Shown: positions 51,775 to 61,315, counted from the stretch's first letter. The stretch is 64,000 nucleotides of DNA from Candidatus Dormiibacterota bacterium (GCA_003139695.1 PLJM01000006.1:372001-436000), one strand, 5' to 3'. Program-made: numbers and translations. Notes: generated by a model not told the origin, from the letters alone.

Positions 51775-53454
51775 ATGGAATCGCCCCCCAAAGTCGGGTG
51801 GACCGGCAGGCATGCCGTCGAGCTCTACGTGCGTACGTACACCACGATGCTGCAGAGCTCCGGCGATATCAAGGCCGAATCCCTCGTGCAGGCCCACCTG
51901 GGCATGGGCTCGGTCCTGCACCCCCTGGCGGCCGAGCCGCAATCCGACATGGGGGCACTCCTCTATGCAGTCCGGCGACTCCCTGACGCCATCGGCCGTT
52001 GCCGCCACGTGGTGATGGGTCAGAGCCCGCAGGGTTTTCGGGCTGTGCTCGGGGCCGACATTCTCAGCTGGAAGGCGGTGAAAGCGCCTGCCCGGCGACG
52101 GCGCTGGTACCAGGACGGCACGACGCTGGCCGTTTTGATCGCATCCAACTCGGACATCGACGACCTCGTCCCGACGCTTGTCGCCTATCAGATCGAATGG
52201 AACAAGCTGCACGTCGCGCTCCAGGACGTGGAGCTCGCCGGTGAGCAGGCGCGTTCGGCCGCGGGCGCGAGCGAGGATGACTGGCGCAGGCTGCACGATG
52301 CATGGGGCGAGAGCTTCGATGAGACGCTGGCGCTGATCAAGCGCGAGGAATGCAAGATCGTGATGCGTCTTGTCGGCGGCAGCCACCTGGGTTATGCGCG
52401 CAACGCCAGCCGCTGGTGGCTGCCGATCGCGGCGGCCATGGATGAGCTCGGTGTACGCGACGCGCCTGTTTACTTCGTCTCGTCCAATGCCCACAGCCTC
52501 ATCAACGTGCTGACCAACGTCGCGCGGCAGTTCGACACGGAGATACGCGACTGGATTCGACGAAACCATCCTGAGCTCGACGAGGAGAGGCGTAAGCTCG
52601 AGGCCGGCAGCAGCCGCGCGTCTCCCGACAACTGGCTGTACTACAGCGCCCGCCACCTGTTCGACACTCACCCCGACCGCGAGCGCCAGCGGCAGCGGCG
52701 CTCGGAGATGGAAGCGGCGATCGGCATCCGGCACGTTCCTGCGCGACGAACCGGTGTCGACTCGGCGGCGCAGGTGTTCAAGCTGTCGCAGCTCGACCCG
52801 TCGGCGATCGATCCGAGGGTCGGCCGCGTGGATGAGCAAAAGCTCCGTGCCTCGGGCGCGTGCATCCTCAATGTCGACTACCCGTTGGGAATGGCCGCGT
52901 ACCACATCCTCCGACAGGTCGCCGAGCAGGCGGCGTGGATCGCGGGGGTCTACGTACTGGGCAAAGCGGCCACCCTCAACGCCGACGTGGGCGATGTGAT
53001 GATCCCCAATGTCGTGCATAACGAGCACTCCGGCAACACCTACTGGCTGGATAACTGCTTCGCAGCGGACGACGTGCAGCCGAACCTCGTCTACGGGTCC
53101 GCGCTCGACAATCAGCGTGCTGTCGCCGTGCGCGGCACCTTCCTCCAGAACCGCGACTATCTCGATTTTTATTACCAGGGGCGCTACACGGTGGTGGAGA
53201 TGGAGGCGGGTCCCTATCTCGACGCTTGTTATGAGATCGCGCAACCGGATCGGTATCCGATTGGCGAGAGCGTCAACATGGCCCGGATCACCTTTGACCT
53301 GGGCATCGTGCATTACGCGTCAGATACGCCGTACACGCAGGCGCGAACGCTGGGCGCGCGCGGCCTCAGCTATCGCGGAATGGATTCGACGTACGCGTCG
53401 GCTATCGCGGTGGCGCGACGGATCCTGCAGCGGGAGGATGCCCTGCTGAGCTGA
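51775..53454 (+). CDS. Large protein of unknown function with a nucleoside-phosphorylase-like C-terminal region
   Basis: 559 residues from ATG 51775; TATATT at 51763-51768 just upstream could be a -10 box with almost no leader. The N-terminal 330 residues have 'IASNSDIDDLVPTLVAYQIE' and 'DAPVYFVSSNAHSLINVLTN', with no family recognised. The C-terminal part includes 'AGVYVLGKAATLNADVGDVM' followed by IPNVV and later 'YTVVEMEAGPYLDACYE', patterns seen in the purine nucleoside phosphorylase/nucleosidase superfamily (strand ending in GDV-x-IP, and the ME-x-A ribose-binding segment). The catalytic site is uncertain. The 3' end overlaps the convergent CDF gene by 53 bases. Confidence 0.75.
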   Translation: MESPPKVGWTGRHAVELYVRTYTTMLQSSGDIKAESLVQAHLGMGSVLHPLAAEPQSDMGALLYAVRRLPDAIGRCRHVVMGQSPQGFRAVLGADILSWKAVKAPARRRRWYQDGTTLAVLIASNSDIDDLVPTLVAYQIEWNKLHVALQDVELAGEQARSAAGASEDDWRRLHDAWGESFDETLALIKREECKIVMRLVGGSHLGYARNASRWWLPIAAAMDELGVRDAPVYFVSSNAHSLINVLTNVARQFDTEIRDWIRRNHPELDEERRKLEAGSSRASPDNWLYYSARHLFDTHPDRERQRQRRSEMEAAIGIRHVPARRTGVDSAAQVFKLSQLDPSAIDPRVGRVDEQKLRASGACILNVDYPLGMAAYHILRQVAEQAAWIAGVYVLGKAATLNADVGDVMIPNVVHNEHSGNTYWLDNCFAADDVQPNLVYGSALDNQRAVAVRGTFLQNRDYLDFYYQGRYTVVEMEAGPYLDACYEIAQPDRYPIGESVNMARITFDLGIVHYASDTPYTQARTLGARGLSYRGMDSTYASAIAVARRILQREDALLS

Positions 53455-54367
53455 TCACGCGCACGCGATCGTGCGGGTGGTTGTGCTCGCCGGCGCCGTG
53501 GTTTATCTCACCGCACGGGTGGCAGCTTTCGACCTGAATCGTTGTATGCCCGATGGAGAATCGATCGCACAGTCTTCTCTCCAGGTCCCGCACGACATGC
53601 TCAGCCTCGCGCAGCGGGCAGTCGTCAACCACCACGTGAACGCTCAGCGCCATCTCGTCCGAGGAGAGGGCCCAAACGTGGAGGTCGTGCATTCCGCTGA
53701 CGAGCTCTGTGCCAGTGATCTCGGCCGTCACCGCAGCAAGATCGATCTCGCGCGGTGTGCCTTCGAGGAGAAGGTTCACAGTTTCGCGCACGATCCGCCA
53801 CGCGCCGAATGCGATCAGAACGGCGATGGCGAGCGACAGCAGCGGGTCGATGTAGAGCCACCCCGTGAGGAGGATCACGGCGCCGGCCACGACGACTCCG
53901 ATGGATGCGCCAATGTCACCCGTCACGTGCATGAGCGCTGCACGCATGTTCAGGTTATGTGTGTCGCCGCGGAGGCCAAAAGCGACATAGGTGTTAATCG
54001 CGATACCGACCAGTGCCGCGACGATGACGATGCCACCCTGCACAGGCTCCGGGTTTGCGAGGCGACGCAACGCCTCGTAGCCGATGGCGATGACGATCCC
54101 GATCAGGACGATCGAGTTCAGAAGCGCGGCCAGGATGCTCACGCGGTGGTATCCGTAGCTGCGGCTCTTGTCGGCCGGCCGGTTGGCCTGGGCGACGGCG
54201 AACCAGGCAAGTCCCAAGGCGAAGACGTCGGTGAGGACGTGCCCTGCATCTGACAGCAGGGCCAGTGAATGGGAAGCCAGACCGCCGGCGAGCTCGACCA
54301 CCAGGACCAGGCACGTGAGGGCGAGCGCCAGCTTCAGCGTCGAGATGCGATCTCTCACCGTGCCCAT
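53402..54367 (-). CDS. Cation diffusion facilitator, ZitB/CzcD-like zinc exporter
   Basis: 321 residues with six membrane helices. Metal site A is complete: 'ALLSDAGHVLTDVFALGL' (HxxxD in TM2) and 'MRAALMHVTGDIGASIGV' (HxxxD in TM5), the zinc-type combination. The C-terminal cytoplasmic domain has 'SGMHDLHVWALSSDEMALSV', and the tail is His/Cys-rich ('CHPCGEINHGAGEHNHPH'), a plausible extra metal-binding region. It follows ppx by 63 bases on the same strand and overlaps the preceding convergent gene. Confidence 0.93.
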   Translation of the reverse strand: MGTVRDRISTLKLALALTCLVLVVELAGGLASHSLALLSDAGHVLTDVFALGLAWFAVAQANRPADKSRSYGYHRVSILAALLNSIVLIGIVIAIGYEALRRLANPEPVQGGIVIVAALVGIAINTYVAFGLRGDTHNLNMRAALMHVTGDIGASIGVVVAGAVILLTGWLYIDPLLSLAIAVLIAFGAWRIVRETVNLLLEGTPREIDLAAVTAEITGTELVSGMHDLHVWALSSDEMALSVHVVVDDCPLREAEHVVRDLERRLCDRFSIGHTTIQVESCHPCGEINHGAGEHNHPHDRVRVISSAGHPPAAGSVAPPR

Positions 54368-54430
54368 GAACTCACTCTACCCACATGTATCGAACGGTAA
54401 TTGCCGCCTTCGCGGCCCCCTCCGCCCGGC

Positions 54431-55333
54431 CTATTGGCTGGGCTTCCACCAGTCCTCGCCACGCTCCAGGTACGCCAGGAGCATGCCGTGGCGAAGGCCC
54501 TGGTGGCTGACGTGCATGACCGCCAGGCCGTACCAGTCCAGCAGCAGCAAGAGCACCTCGACCCCTGCCCGCATGGCCTTGACACGGTTGGGCGGAAGCT
54601 GGACCTTGGCCGCCACATCGGCCGCCTTCCCCGCGTCGAGGCGGTTCTCGCACGTGAGCAGGGCGGCGGTGGTGAGAACGATGGGTGGATTCCGCTTCGC
54701 CAGCACCAGCGGCAGGTTTGAAGCTGTTCCTCCGGTCGCCACCAGACGCTCCACGTCAGCGTCGGGCGCGTGAGCGAGCTCGTGGAGCGCGGCTCTGCGC
54801 AATCGCGCGCGCTCCTCCGGCTTGGGAGGGTCCGAAAGGTGCGTACTGGCGAGAACACCGGACCCGATGGGCAACGTGGCGGAGCGCACCATCTTGCGAG
54901 CATTGCCGACGGTGATCTCCGTCGAGGCGCCCCCCAGGTCGGCCATCACCCATTCGCGCCTCCCTGCGTGGCTGGAGGCGACCCCCAGGAAGCTCAGCTC
55001 CGCCTCCCGATGGGCTCCGATGATATGGACTGGCGTGCCGATGGCATCGCCGGCCACGCGCATAAAAGCCTCGCGATCAGACGCTTGACGCACAGCTTCG
55101 GTCGCTCCCGCTATCAGGACCTCGTAGCCGTGCGTTTTGGCCTGGGCGACCACTGATCGAAGAGCTCGCATCGCAGTCTTTGAGCGCGGCCCGATGAAGC
55201 CGGTCCTGGCGACCTGGGCCCCGAGCTCGGGCATCTCGACGTAATGGGCGACGTCGACCAGCCGCCCGTGCACCACGTCGGCCACCAGCGCATGAACTGT
55301 GTTGCTGCCGACATCGACTGCCGCCAATCGCAT
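54431..55333 (-). CDS. Ppx/GppA family phosphatase (exopolyphosphatase)
   Basis: Hydrolyses terminal phosphate of polyphosphate or pppGpp. 300 residues of the ASKHA fold: 'MRLAAVDVGSNTVHALVADV' (phosphate 1 loop), 'REWVMADLGGASTEITVG' (phosphate 2 loop, GGxST) and 'RLVATGGTASNLPLVLAK' (adenosine-like loop). It is the short form without the C-terminal HD domain. The divergent start is 27 bases from fumC. Downstream lies the zinc exporter; a polyphosphate-metal link is possible but unproven. Confidence 0.92.
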   Translation of the reverse strand: MRLAAVDVGSNTVHALVADVVHGRLVDVAHYVEMPELGAQVARTGFIGPRSKTAMRALRSVVAQAKTHGYEVLIAGATEAVRQASDREAFMRVAGDAIGTPVHIIGAHREAELSFLGVASSHAGRREWVMADLGGASTEITVGNARKMVRSATLPIGSGVLASTHLSDPPKPEERARLRRAALHELAHAPDADVERLVATGGTASNLPLVLAKRNPPIVLTTAALLTCENRLDAGKAADVAAKVQLPPNRVKAMRAGVEVLLLLLDWYGLAVMHVSHQGLRHGMLLAYLERGEDWWKPSQ

Positions 55334-55360
55334 TGCACAGCCACTCTAGAATCTCCGTGA

Positions 55361-56812
55361 GTGCCAGAGAAGCAATCAGCCCGGCCTAACCTGCACGCGC
55401 CGGCGCGCAAGGTGCGAGTAGAGCGCGACTCCATGGGGGAGGTTGAAGTGCCTGCAGACGCTTATTACGGCGCCTCGACGCAGCGCGCGGTCCTGAACTT
55501 CCCAATCTCCGGCCAGCCGTTCCCCCGCCGCTTCATCCGCGCGCTAGGACTGATCAAGAAGGCGGCCGCCCAGACCAACCAGGAGCTGGGCCTGCTTTCG
55601 AGAAGGCGGGCGCGCGCAATAACGGCCGCGGCGCAGGAGGTGATCGACGGCAAGCTAGACGACCAGTTTCCCATCGACATCTATCAGACAGGGTCCGGAA
55701 CGTCGACGAACACCAACGCCAACGAGGTCATCGCCAGCCGCGCCATCGAGATCCTGGGCGGCGAACGTGGGTCGAAGGCCGTGCACCCCAACGACCATGT
55801 GAACCTCGGCCAATCCTCGAACGATGTGATTCCGACCGCGATCCAGATCTCGTGCGCCGTGGCGATCGCCGACGAGCTCATCCCCGCGCTTCGAATGCTG
55901 GAAAAAGCGCTTGAAGCCAAGAGCAAGGAGTTCTGGCCGGTGGTGAAGACAGGCCGGACTCATCTCCAGGACGCCACGCCGATCCGGCTCGGCCAGGAGT
56001 TCAAGGGGTACGCCGGCCAGGTGGAGGAGTCGATCCGCCGGGCGGAGGCGGCAATCGAGGAGTTGGCGAAGGTGCCCCTCGGTGGCACGGCAGTCGGCAC
56101 CGGGCTCAACTCGCACCCGCACTACGCCCGCATGACCAGCGCGCGCCTCGCCAAGGCCACGCGCATCGGCATCCACGAAACGCGCAATCACTTTCACGCG
56201 CAGGCGACGCTTGACGTCCTGGTCGCGGCGCACGGAGCGCTGCGAACCATCGCCACCAGCCTGTGGAAGATCGGGTCCGACATCAGGCTCATGGGCTCCG
56301 GGCCGATTGCGGGGCTCGGGGAGCTACGCCTGCCCGAGACGCAGCCAGGTTCGAGCATCATGCCCGGCAAGATCAACCCGGTCATCATCGAGTCGTTGAC
56401 GATGGTCGTCGCTCGTGTGTTCGGCAACGACGTCACCGTCGCGCTCTGCGGGCAGTCGGGCAGCCTGTTCGAGCTGAACGTGATGATGCCTGTCGCGGGC
56501 GTGACGTCTCTCGAGTCGATCACGCTCCTCGCGGCGTCCGCGCGAAACCTCACCGAACGCTGTATCGAAGGCCTGCAGGCAACCGACAGAGGACCTGAGC
56601 TGGTCGAGCGCAGCCCGATGCTCGCCACCGCGCTGAACCCGATCATCGGGTACGACGAGGCGGCCAAGATCGCCAAGGAATCGATGCGCACCGGCCGCTC
56701 GATCCGCCAGCTCGCGCGGACGAAAGGCATCTCCGAGGCGCAGCTCAACAAGGTCCTCGACCTCGCGAAGATGACCAAGCCAGGCCTCGAAGGCCCCGGT
56801 GGAGGCGGCTAG
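55361..56812 (+). CDS. fumC: Fumarate hydratase class II
   Basis: Reversible hydration of fumarate to malate in the TCA cycle. 483 residues, about 20 longer at the N-terminus than usual ('PEKQSARPNLHAPARKVRVE'); an internal ATG (residue 25) would give the common length. It has 'YQTGSGTSTNTNANEVIASR', 'NDHVNLGQSSNDVIPTA', 'GRTHLQDATPIRLGQEF' and the SS-loop 'PGSSIMPGKINPVIIE'. GTG start, divergent from ppx. It is followed 17 bases later by a crotonase gene on the same strand. Confidence 0.96.
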   Translation: MPEKQSARPNLHAPARKVRVERDSMGEVEVPADAYYGASTQRAVLNFPISGQPFPRRFIRALGLIKKAAAQTNQELGLLSRRRARAITAAAQEVIDGKLDDQFPIDIYQTGSGTSTNTNANEVIASRAIEILGGERGSKAVHPNDHVNLGQSSNDVIPTAIQISCAVAIADELIPALRMLEKALEAKSKEFWPVVKTGRTHLQDATPIRLGQEFKGYAGQVEESIRRAEAAIEELAKVPLGGTAVGTGLNSHPHYARMTSARLAKATRIGIHETRNHFHAQATLDVLVAAHGALRTIATSLWKIGSDIRLMGSGPIAGLGELRLPETQPGSSIMPGKINPVIIESLTMVVARVFGNDVTVALCGQSGSLFELNVMMPVAGVTSLESITLLAASARNLTERCIEGLQATDRGPELVERSPMLATALNPIIGYDEAAKIAKESMRTGRSIRQLARTKGISEAQLNKVLDLAKMTKPGLEGPGGGG

Positions 56813-56829
56813 CAAAAAAGGAGTCGCTC

Positions 56830-57597
56830 TTGCGTGACCTCCGGCTCGAGGTCGTCGATGGCGTGGCAATGCTGGTGATCGACCGGCCTGGCGCTCGCAA
56901 TGCCCTCGCGCTGCAGACCATGGACGAGCTCGATGAGGCCCTCGAGACAGTGAGGGTTCAGCGCGCCCGCGTTCTCATCATTCGCGGCGCCGGGAACAAG
57001 GCCTTCTGCGCAGGCGGCGACATCAAGGAGCTCGAGAGGATGCGCTCCGAGTCGGAGGCTGCGGAGATGGCACACCGGATGCGCGCGACCCTCGACCGCA
57101 TACCGCGGCTCGCCATCCCCGTCATCGCGGGCCTGAACGGCGACGCGCTGGGCGGCGGCGCAGAGCTCGCCATCGCGTGCGACTTCAGGATCGCGGCGGA
57201 GCACGCGCGCATTGGCTTCCCTCAGATCACGCTGGGGCTGATGCCCGCATGGGGTGCTTCGGAGCGCCTCGCCTCCCTCGTGGGCCGTGGTCGGGCGCTG
57301 AGCATCCTGCTCGGCGGACAGCCCGTGGCCGCACCCGAAGCGCTCCGGCTGGGTCTCGTGGAGATCGTGGTTTCCACCCCGACCTTCGATGGTCGCCTGC
57401 AGGCTCTGGCCAGCGCGATAGCTGCGGCGCCTCCCGCCGCAGTCGCTGGAATCAAGAGCTCCGTCAATGCGGTGCAACCTCATCGAAATCCTGAGCTGGC
57501 CGACACGACGGTCGAAGCGTTCGCGCGCATCTGGGCGGACCCCGCTCACTGGGAAGCGGTCGAGAAGATGGAGAAGCGGCGCCGAGAGAAGCGGTGA
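56830..57597 (+). CDS. Enoyl-CoA hydratase/isomerase family protein
   Basis: 255-residue crotonase fold from TTG 56830, preceded by AAGGAG. The oxyanion hole is formed by 'KAFCAGGDIKELERM' and 'NGDALGGGAELAIACDFRIA'; the second has the usual GG-AEL. The catalytic Glu of true hydratases is expected near 'IGFPQITLGLMPAWGASER'. The position after CoA-ligase genes elsewhere in the window fits beta-oxidation, but substrates are not readable. The stop overlaps the potassium channel start by 4 bases. Confidence 0.92.
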   Translation: MRDLRLEVVDGVAMLVIDRPGARNALALQTMDELDEALETVRVQRARVLIIRGAGNKAFCAGGDIKELERMRSESEAAEMAHRMRATLDRIPRLAIPVIAGLNGDALGGGAELAIACDFRIAAEHARIGFPQITLGLMPAWGASERLASLVGRGRALSILLGGQPVAAPEALRLGLVEIVVSTPTFDGRLQALASAIAAAPPAAVAGIKSSVNAVQPHRNPELADTTVEAFARIWADPAHWEAVEKMEKRRREKR

Positions 57598-58604
57598 CCA
57601 CATCGCACGTCCCCAACCCGCTCTTGCGATTTCGCCTACCGGGCGTGCTGCTGGCAGTCGTCATCGCCATCGGCATCACCGGGTATGCCGTGATCGACAA
57701 ATGGGACTTTCTGGATTCCTTCTACATGACGATCATCACCATCAGCACCGTCGGATACACGGAGGTGCATCCGCAGGGCACCGCGGGCCGGATCTTCACG
57801 TCCCTCCTAATCGTGATCGGGGTGGGTACGATGCTGTTCGGCTTTGGCGTGTTCGCGGAAGCCCTCACCGAAAATAACTTCGGCATCTACAGGAGGCAGC
57901 GTCAGTTGGAGCGCCAGCTCGGCCACCTGCGCGATCATTTCATCATCTGCGGCTACGGCCGCATCGGCACGCAGATTGCCATTGAGTTCGACGACCACAA
58001 GGTTCCCTACGCGGTGATCGAGCAGAACCCCGAAGCGCTCGAACGGCTTCAAAACGAGAACCGCCTGCACATCGAAGGCGATGCCGCGAGCGAAGACATC
58101 CTCAAGCAGGCGGGCATCGAGCGCGCCCGCGGTTTGATCTCGGCAGTCGACTCGGACGAACGCTCCGTCTACATCACGCTGTCCGCCAGAGCGCTGAACC
58201 CGCAGCTCTTCATCATCTCGCGCGGAGGTCGGCCCGATTCGACGAGGCGCCTTGAGCTGGCCGGCGCCAATCGCGTCATCTCCCCCTACCGGATGGCGGG
58301 CCACCGGATGGCCGAGCTTGCCGTGCACCCCGCCCTCGTCGACGTCCTCGACACTCTGCATCACGGCGGGTCTGAGATCGGGGTTGAGGAGATCCTTGTC
58401 GGCCCAAGCACCACGGCCTTGGGAAAATCGCTCGACGAAGCCGGGCTGCTCGATCCCTCAGGGGCAAAGGTGCTGGCTCTGCGGCGCCGCGACGGCACTC
58501 TGCACGCGAACCCGACGGGCGACCTCCGCCTGGAGGAGGGCGACCTGGTGATCGCCCTTGGCACCGAGAGCCAGCTGGTGGCGACCGCCGCAATGCTCAA
58601 GTAA
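57594..58604 (+). CDS. Potassium channel protein with RCK (TrkA-N/TrkA-C) domains
   Basis: 336 residues. Two membrane helices flank the pore with the selectivity filter in 'IITISTVGYTEVHPQGTAGR' (TVGY). Then comes RCK-N with 'HFIICGYGRIGTQIAIEFDD' (GxGxxG nucleotide site) and 'IEQNPEALERLQNENRLH', then a TrkA-C domain ('VEEILVGPSTTALGKSLDEA'). The architecture is that of MthK-type ligand-gated channels. GTG start overlapping the crotonase stop. Confidence 0.93.
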   Translation: MTTSHVPNPLLRFRLPGVLLAVVIAIGITGYAVIDKWDFLDSFYMTIITISTVGYTEVHPQGTAGRIFTSLLIVIGVGTMLFGFGVFAEALTENNFGIYRRQRQLERQLGHLRDHFIICGYGRIGTQIAIEFDDHKVPYAVIEQNPEALERLQNENRLHIEGDAASEDILKQAGIERARGLISAVDSDERSVYITLSARALNPQLFIISRGGRPDSTRRLELAGANRVISPYRMAGHRMAELAVHPALVDVLDTLHHGGSEIGVEEILVGPSTTALGKSLDEAGLLDPSGAKVLALRRRDGTLHANPTGDLRLEEGDLVIALGTESQLVATAAMLK

Positions 58605-58628
58605 GGCGGCCTCCTTAAAGTTCGCTGA

Positions 58629-60002
58629 ATGAAGGCGCTTGGGCGCAGGCCAGAGCTTGTCGCGCTGGTCTCGGTCTTTATCGGAGTCGCCCTCGTGGCG
58701 GGGAAGCTCGTCGTCGGCCTGCTGACGGGAAGCCTCGGCATCCTGAGCGAAGCAGCGCACTCCCTCCTGGACGTCGTCGCGAGCGCTTTTACTTTCGCAG
58801 CGGTGCAAACAGCCCGCAAGCCTGCCGACACCGAGCACCCCTACGGCCATGGCCGAGCCGAAAACGTCGCGGCGTTCGCGGAGGGCGTGCTAATGATCAT
58901 CACAGCCCTTGGTATCGCGTTCGAAGCTGTGAGAAGGCTGACGGTGGGTGCCGGCACGGTGAACCCTGCTGCATACGCCTTCGCCCTGTTGATCGGGACT
59001 CTAGTCGTCGAAGGAGGCCGCGCTGGAATCCTGCGCGAGGTGGGCCACGCCGCCGACAGCGAGGCGCTGCGAGCCGACGCGACCAATCGCCTGGCTGACG
59101 TCCTCGCCACAGTCGCGGTGCTGATCGGCCTGGTCGGCGTGACGATTGGCTTGCAGTGGGCGGACTCGGTAGCCGCCCTTGTGGTGGCCGCGATAATCGC
59201 CCGCTCGGCCGCAAGGGTTGCGTGGCGGTCTGGAGACATCCTGATGGACCGCGCGCCCGCCGGCGCGGCGAGGCAGCTGCGCGCCGCCATCCAGGGCGTG
59301 AGCGGCGTACGCGAGGTGCGGTCCGTGCGGGTGCGGCGCTCGGGGCCGAACCTGATCGGAGACGCCAGCATCGCGACTGCACGCATGCTGTCGCTCGAAG
59401 CCGCAGGGGCGCTGGTCGACGAGGTGAAAAGGGCGGCCACGGCGACCCTGCCGTCGCTGGACCTCACCGTCGCGGTAGAAGGCCAGACCCGGCCTGCCGA
59501 CCTGGTCGAGCGAGTGCACGCGGCGGCGGCGCGGAACGGCGGCGTCCGGGACCTCCACAACGTGACGGTGGAGCGCGAGAACGACGGGTCGCTGCACCTG
59601 ACGATGCACGCGAAGCTGCCGGGTGACATGACGCTGGCCACCGCCTCACTGGCCAGCGCCGAGCTGGAACGCACCTTGCGTGGCGAGCTGCCCGATGCCA
59701 ATCGCATCGACATCCACCTCGAGCCAATGGAACCGCATGTCGTGCAGGGTGAGGATGTCACCAGCCGCCGGGCCCAGCTCGCTAGCAAGATGCGCAAGGT
59801 GGTCGAGTCGCATCCCGAGGTCCGGCGATGCGTCGACGTCGAGCTGAGCGACAGGCACAACCGGATTTACGCCCATGTGGTGGCGGAGCTGGACGGCACC
59901 GTCAGCCTCGAGCACGCGCACCAGATCGAGTCCGAGCTCGAGGCGCAGATCCGGCGCGCGCTGCCTGAGGTCCACGAGGTCGTCGCCCGAGCCATCGCAT
60001 GA
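58629..60002 (+). CDS. Cation diffusion facilitator with extended C-terminus
   Basis: 457 residues, about 150 longer than typical CDF proteins. The membrane part has 'LSEAAHSLLDVVASAFTFAA' (HxxxD) but the TM5 site reads 'LRADATNRLADVLATVAVLI', with Asn where zinc exporters have His, which suggests a different metal preference such as Fe or Mn. Beyond the first cytoplasmic ferredoxin-like domain ('PAGAARQLRAAIQGVSGVRE') two more similar segments follow ('HNVTVERENDGSLHLTMHAK' and 'CVDVELSDRHNRIYAHVVAE'). It lies 24 bases after the channel gene. Confidence 0.9.
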   Translation: MKALGRRPELVALVSVFIGVALVAGKLVVGLLTGSLGILSEAAHSLLDVVASAFTFAAVQTARKPADTEHPYGHGRAENVAAFAEGVLMIITALGIAFEAVRRLTVGAGTVNPAAYAFALLIGTLVVEGGRAGILREVGHAADSEALRADATNRLADVLATVAVLIGLVGVTIGLQWADSVAALVVAAIIARSAARVAWRSGDILMDRAPAGAARQLRAAIQGVSGVREVRSVRVRRSGPNLIGDASIATARMLSLEAAGALVDEVKRAATATLPSLDLTVAVEGQTRPADLVERVHAAAARNGGVRDLHNVTVERENDGSLHLTMHAKLPGDMTLATASLASAELERTLRGELPDANRIDIHLEPMEPHVVQGEDVTSRRAQLASKMRKVVESHPEVRRCVDVELSDRHNRIYAHVVAELDGTVSLEHAHQIESELEAQIRRALPEVHEVVARAIA

Positions 60003-60084
60003 GACAGGGCCGCGCCGAGGACCTGCCGCGCGACCGGTGGGCGGAGGCTCACAACCTGTCTTTTGCGGACCACTGGTGTTATGA

Positions 60085-60738
60085 GTGCCTGCCTGGCATC
60101 AGAATCTACTGGCCGTGGATTCAACCCTTCTCGCCTTCGTTGGAGTTTCGCTGCTCCTCGCCGTAACCCCCGGGCCCGACATGGCTGTGGTTACCAAGAA
60201 CGCGCTGGCTCATGGTCGGCGTGGCGTAATCCTGACCACGACCGGCATCGCGCTGGCGCTTGCGATCTGGGTGACCGCGACAGCCGTCGGCGTGTCGGCG
60301 GTGGTGCGATCCTCCGGTGAGCTGCTGTTTGTTCTCAAGGTCATCGGCGCCGCCTACCTCGTGTACTTGGGCATTCGAACGCTCATCGAATCGCGGCGCC
60401 GCCACACCGACCTCCTGGCCGGCGCGCCACCCGCCACCCCCGCCCACGCGATATTCCGGCAAGGCTTCTTCTCAGCGTTGTCCAATCCCAAGCTAGGGGT
60501 GTTCTTCGTGACCTTCCTGCCCCAGTTCGTGGCGCCCGGCCAGGCGCTACTGCCGAGGCTGCTGCTGCTTGGCTCGATCTTCGCCTTGATCGGTTGGACC
60601 TGGATGAACGTCTATGGCTTCTTCGTGACGCGCATGCGGGACTTCATCACGGCGCCGCGCGTCCGCCAGTGGATGGAGCGCGTCACCGGAGTCGTCCTGC
60701 TTGGGTTCGGCGTGCGCCTGGCGGCCGAACGCTTCTAG
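60085..60738 (+). CDS. LysE/RhtB family translocator
   Basis: Amino acid or small metabolite exporter. About 217 residues with six helices. The family signature is 'LLLAVTPGPDMAVVTKNALA' near the N-terminus, with 'FFSALSNPKLGVFFVTFLPQ' in the middle. The start at GTG 60085 gives a short polar leader; GTG 60115 ('DSTLLAFVGVSLLLAVTPG') is an equally good choice. No clear ribosome site precedes either. Convergent with the GNAT gene. Confidence 0.9.
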   Translation: MPAWHQNLLAVDSTLLAFVGVSLLLAVTPGPDMAVVTKNALAHGRRGVILTTTGIALALAIWVTATAVGVSAVVRSSGELLFVLKVIGAAYLVYLGIRTLIESRRRHTDLLAGAPPATPAHAIFRQGFFSALSNPKLGVFFVTFLPQFVAPGQALLPRLLLLGSIFALIGWTWMNVYGFFVTRMRDFITAPRVRQWMERVTGVVLLGFGVRLAAERF

Positions 60739-60745
60739 GGAGCGC

Positions 60746-61279
60746 CTATTCGGAAGGCAGCTCGAAGCTGATGTCGTAAACGCCACCCGTCAGCTTCGCC
60801 CGGTGGATCCAGCCCATCTTCCTGAGCAACCCGAGCATCTGCTGGTTTTCCGGAAGGACGATGAGGGTGAAGGTGTTGATCCCATGCTCACGGGCGACCT
60901 TGCCCAGGATGCTCAATAGCGCACTGCCCAAGCCACGTCGCTGATACTCGTCGATCACCGCCACAGCAGTCTCCGCGACCTGCGTGTTGGGAACTCGGTC
61001 GTATCGGGCCACGCCGACGATTCGCTCTCTGTGGGCGGGCCTCGTCGTGGTCGCAACCAGCGCAAACCTGTCGTTGTAGTCGACCACTGCCAGGCGGTGC
61101 GCGAGTGCGTCGGACATTCGCTTCATCGGCGAGAAGAACCTGAAATAGACAGTCCGCTCGGACATTGCGGCGACTGCTTCGTGAAGCAGGGGCTCGTCCT
61201 CCGGGACGATTGGGCGCACCAGCACCTTCGACCCATCGGTGAGCTCGATGGTGCGAGGCTCGAAACCGGTCACGGCCAC
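60746..61279 (-). CDS. GNAT family N-acetyltransferase
   Basis: 177 residues from GTG 61279 ('AVTGFEPRTIELTDGSKVLV'). The frame is open to 61483, but the extra part overlaps the divergent gene and is not protein-like. The acetyl-CoA loop region is 'AVIDEYQRRGLGSALLSILG' (RRGLG), preceded by the beta-4 strand 'VAETAVAVIDE'. The C-terminal 'LPENQQMLGLLRKMGW' is the usual N-M-L-L-K-G segment. Substrate unknown; similar domains occur fused to acyl-CoA synthetase (Pat-like) proteins acetylating enzymes. Confidence 0.88.
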   Translation of the reverse strand: MAVTGFEPRTIELTDGSKVLVRPIVPEDEPLLHEAVAAMSERTVYFRFFSPMKRMSDALAHRLAVVDYNDRFALVATTTRPAHRERIVGVARYDRVPNTQVAETAVAVIDEYQRRGLGSALLSILGKVAREHGINTFTLIVLPENQQMLGLLRKMGWIHRAKLTGGVYDISFELPSE

Positions 61280-61315
61280 GACAGCTAACCGTACGCGAAC
61301 TACGATTCGGCGCGA

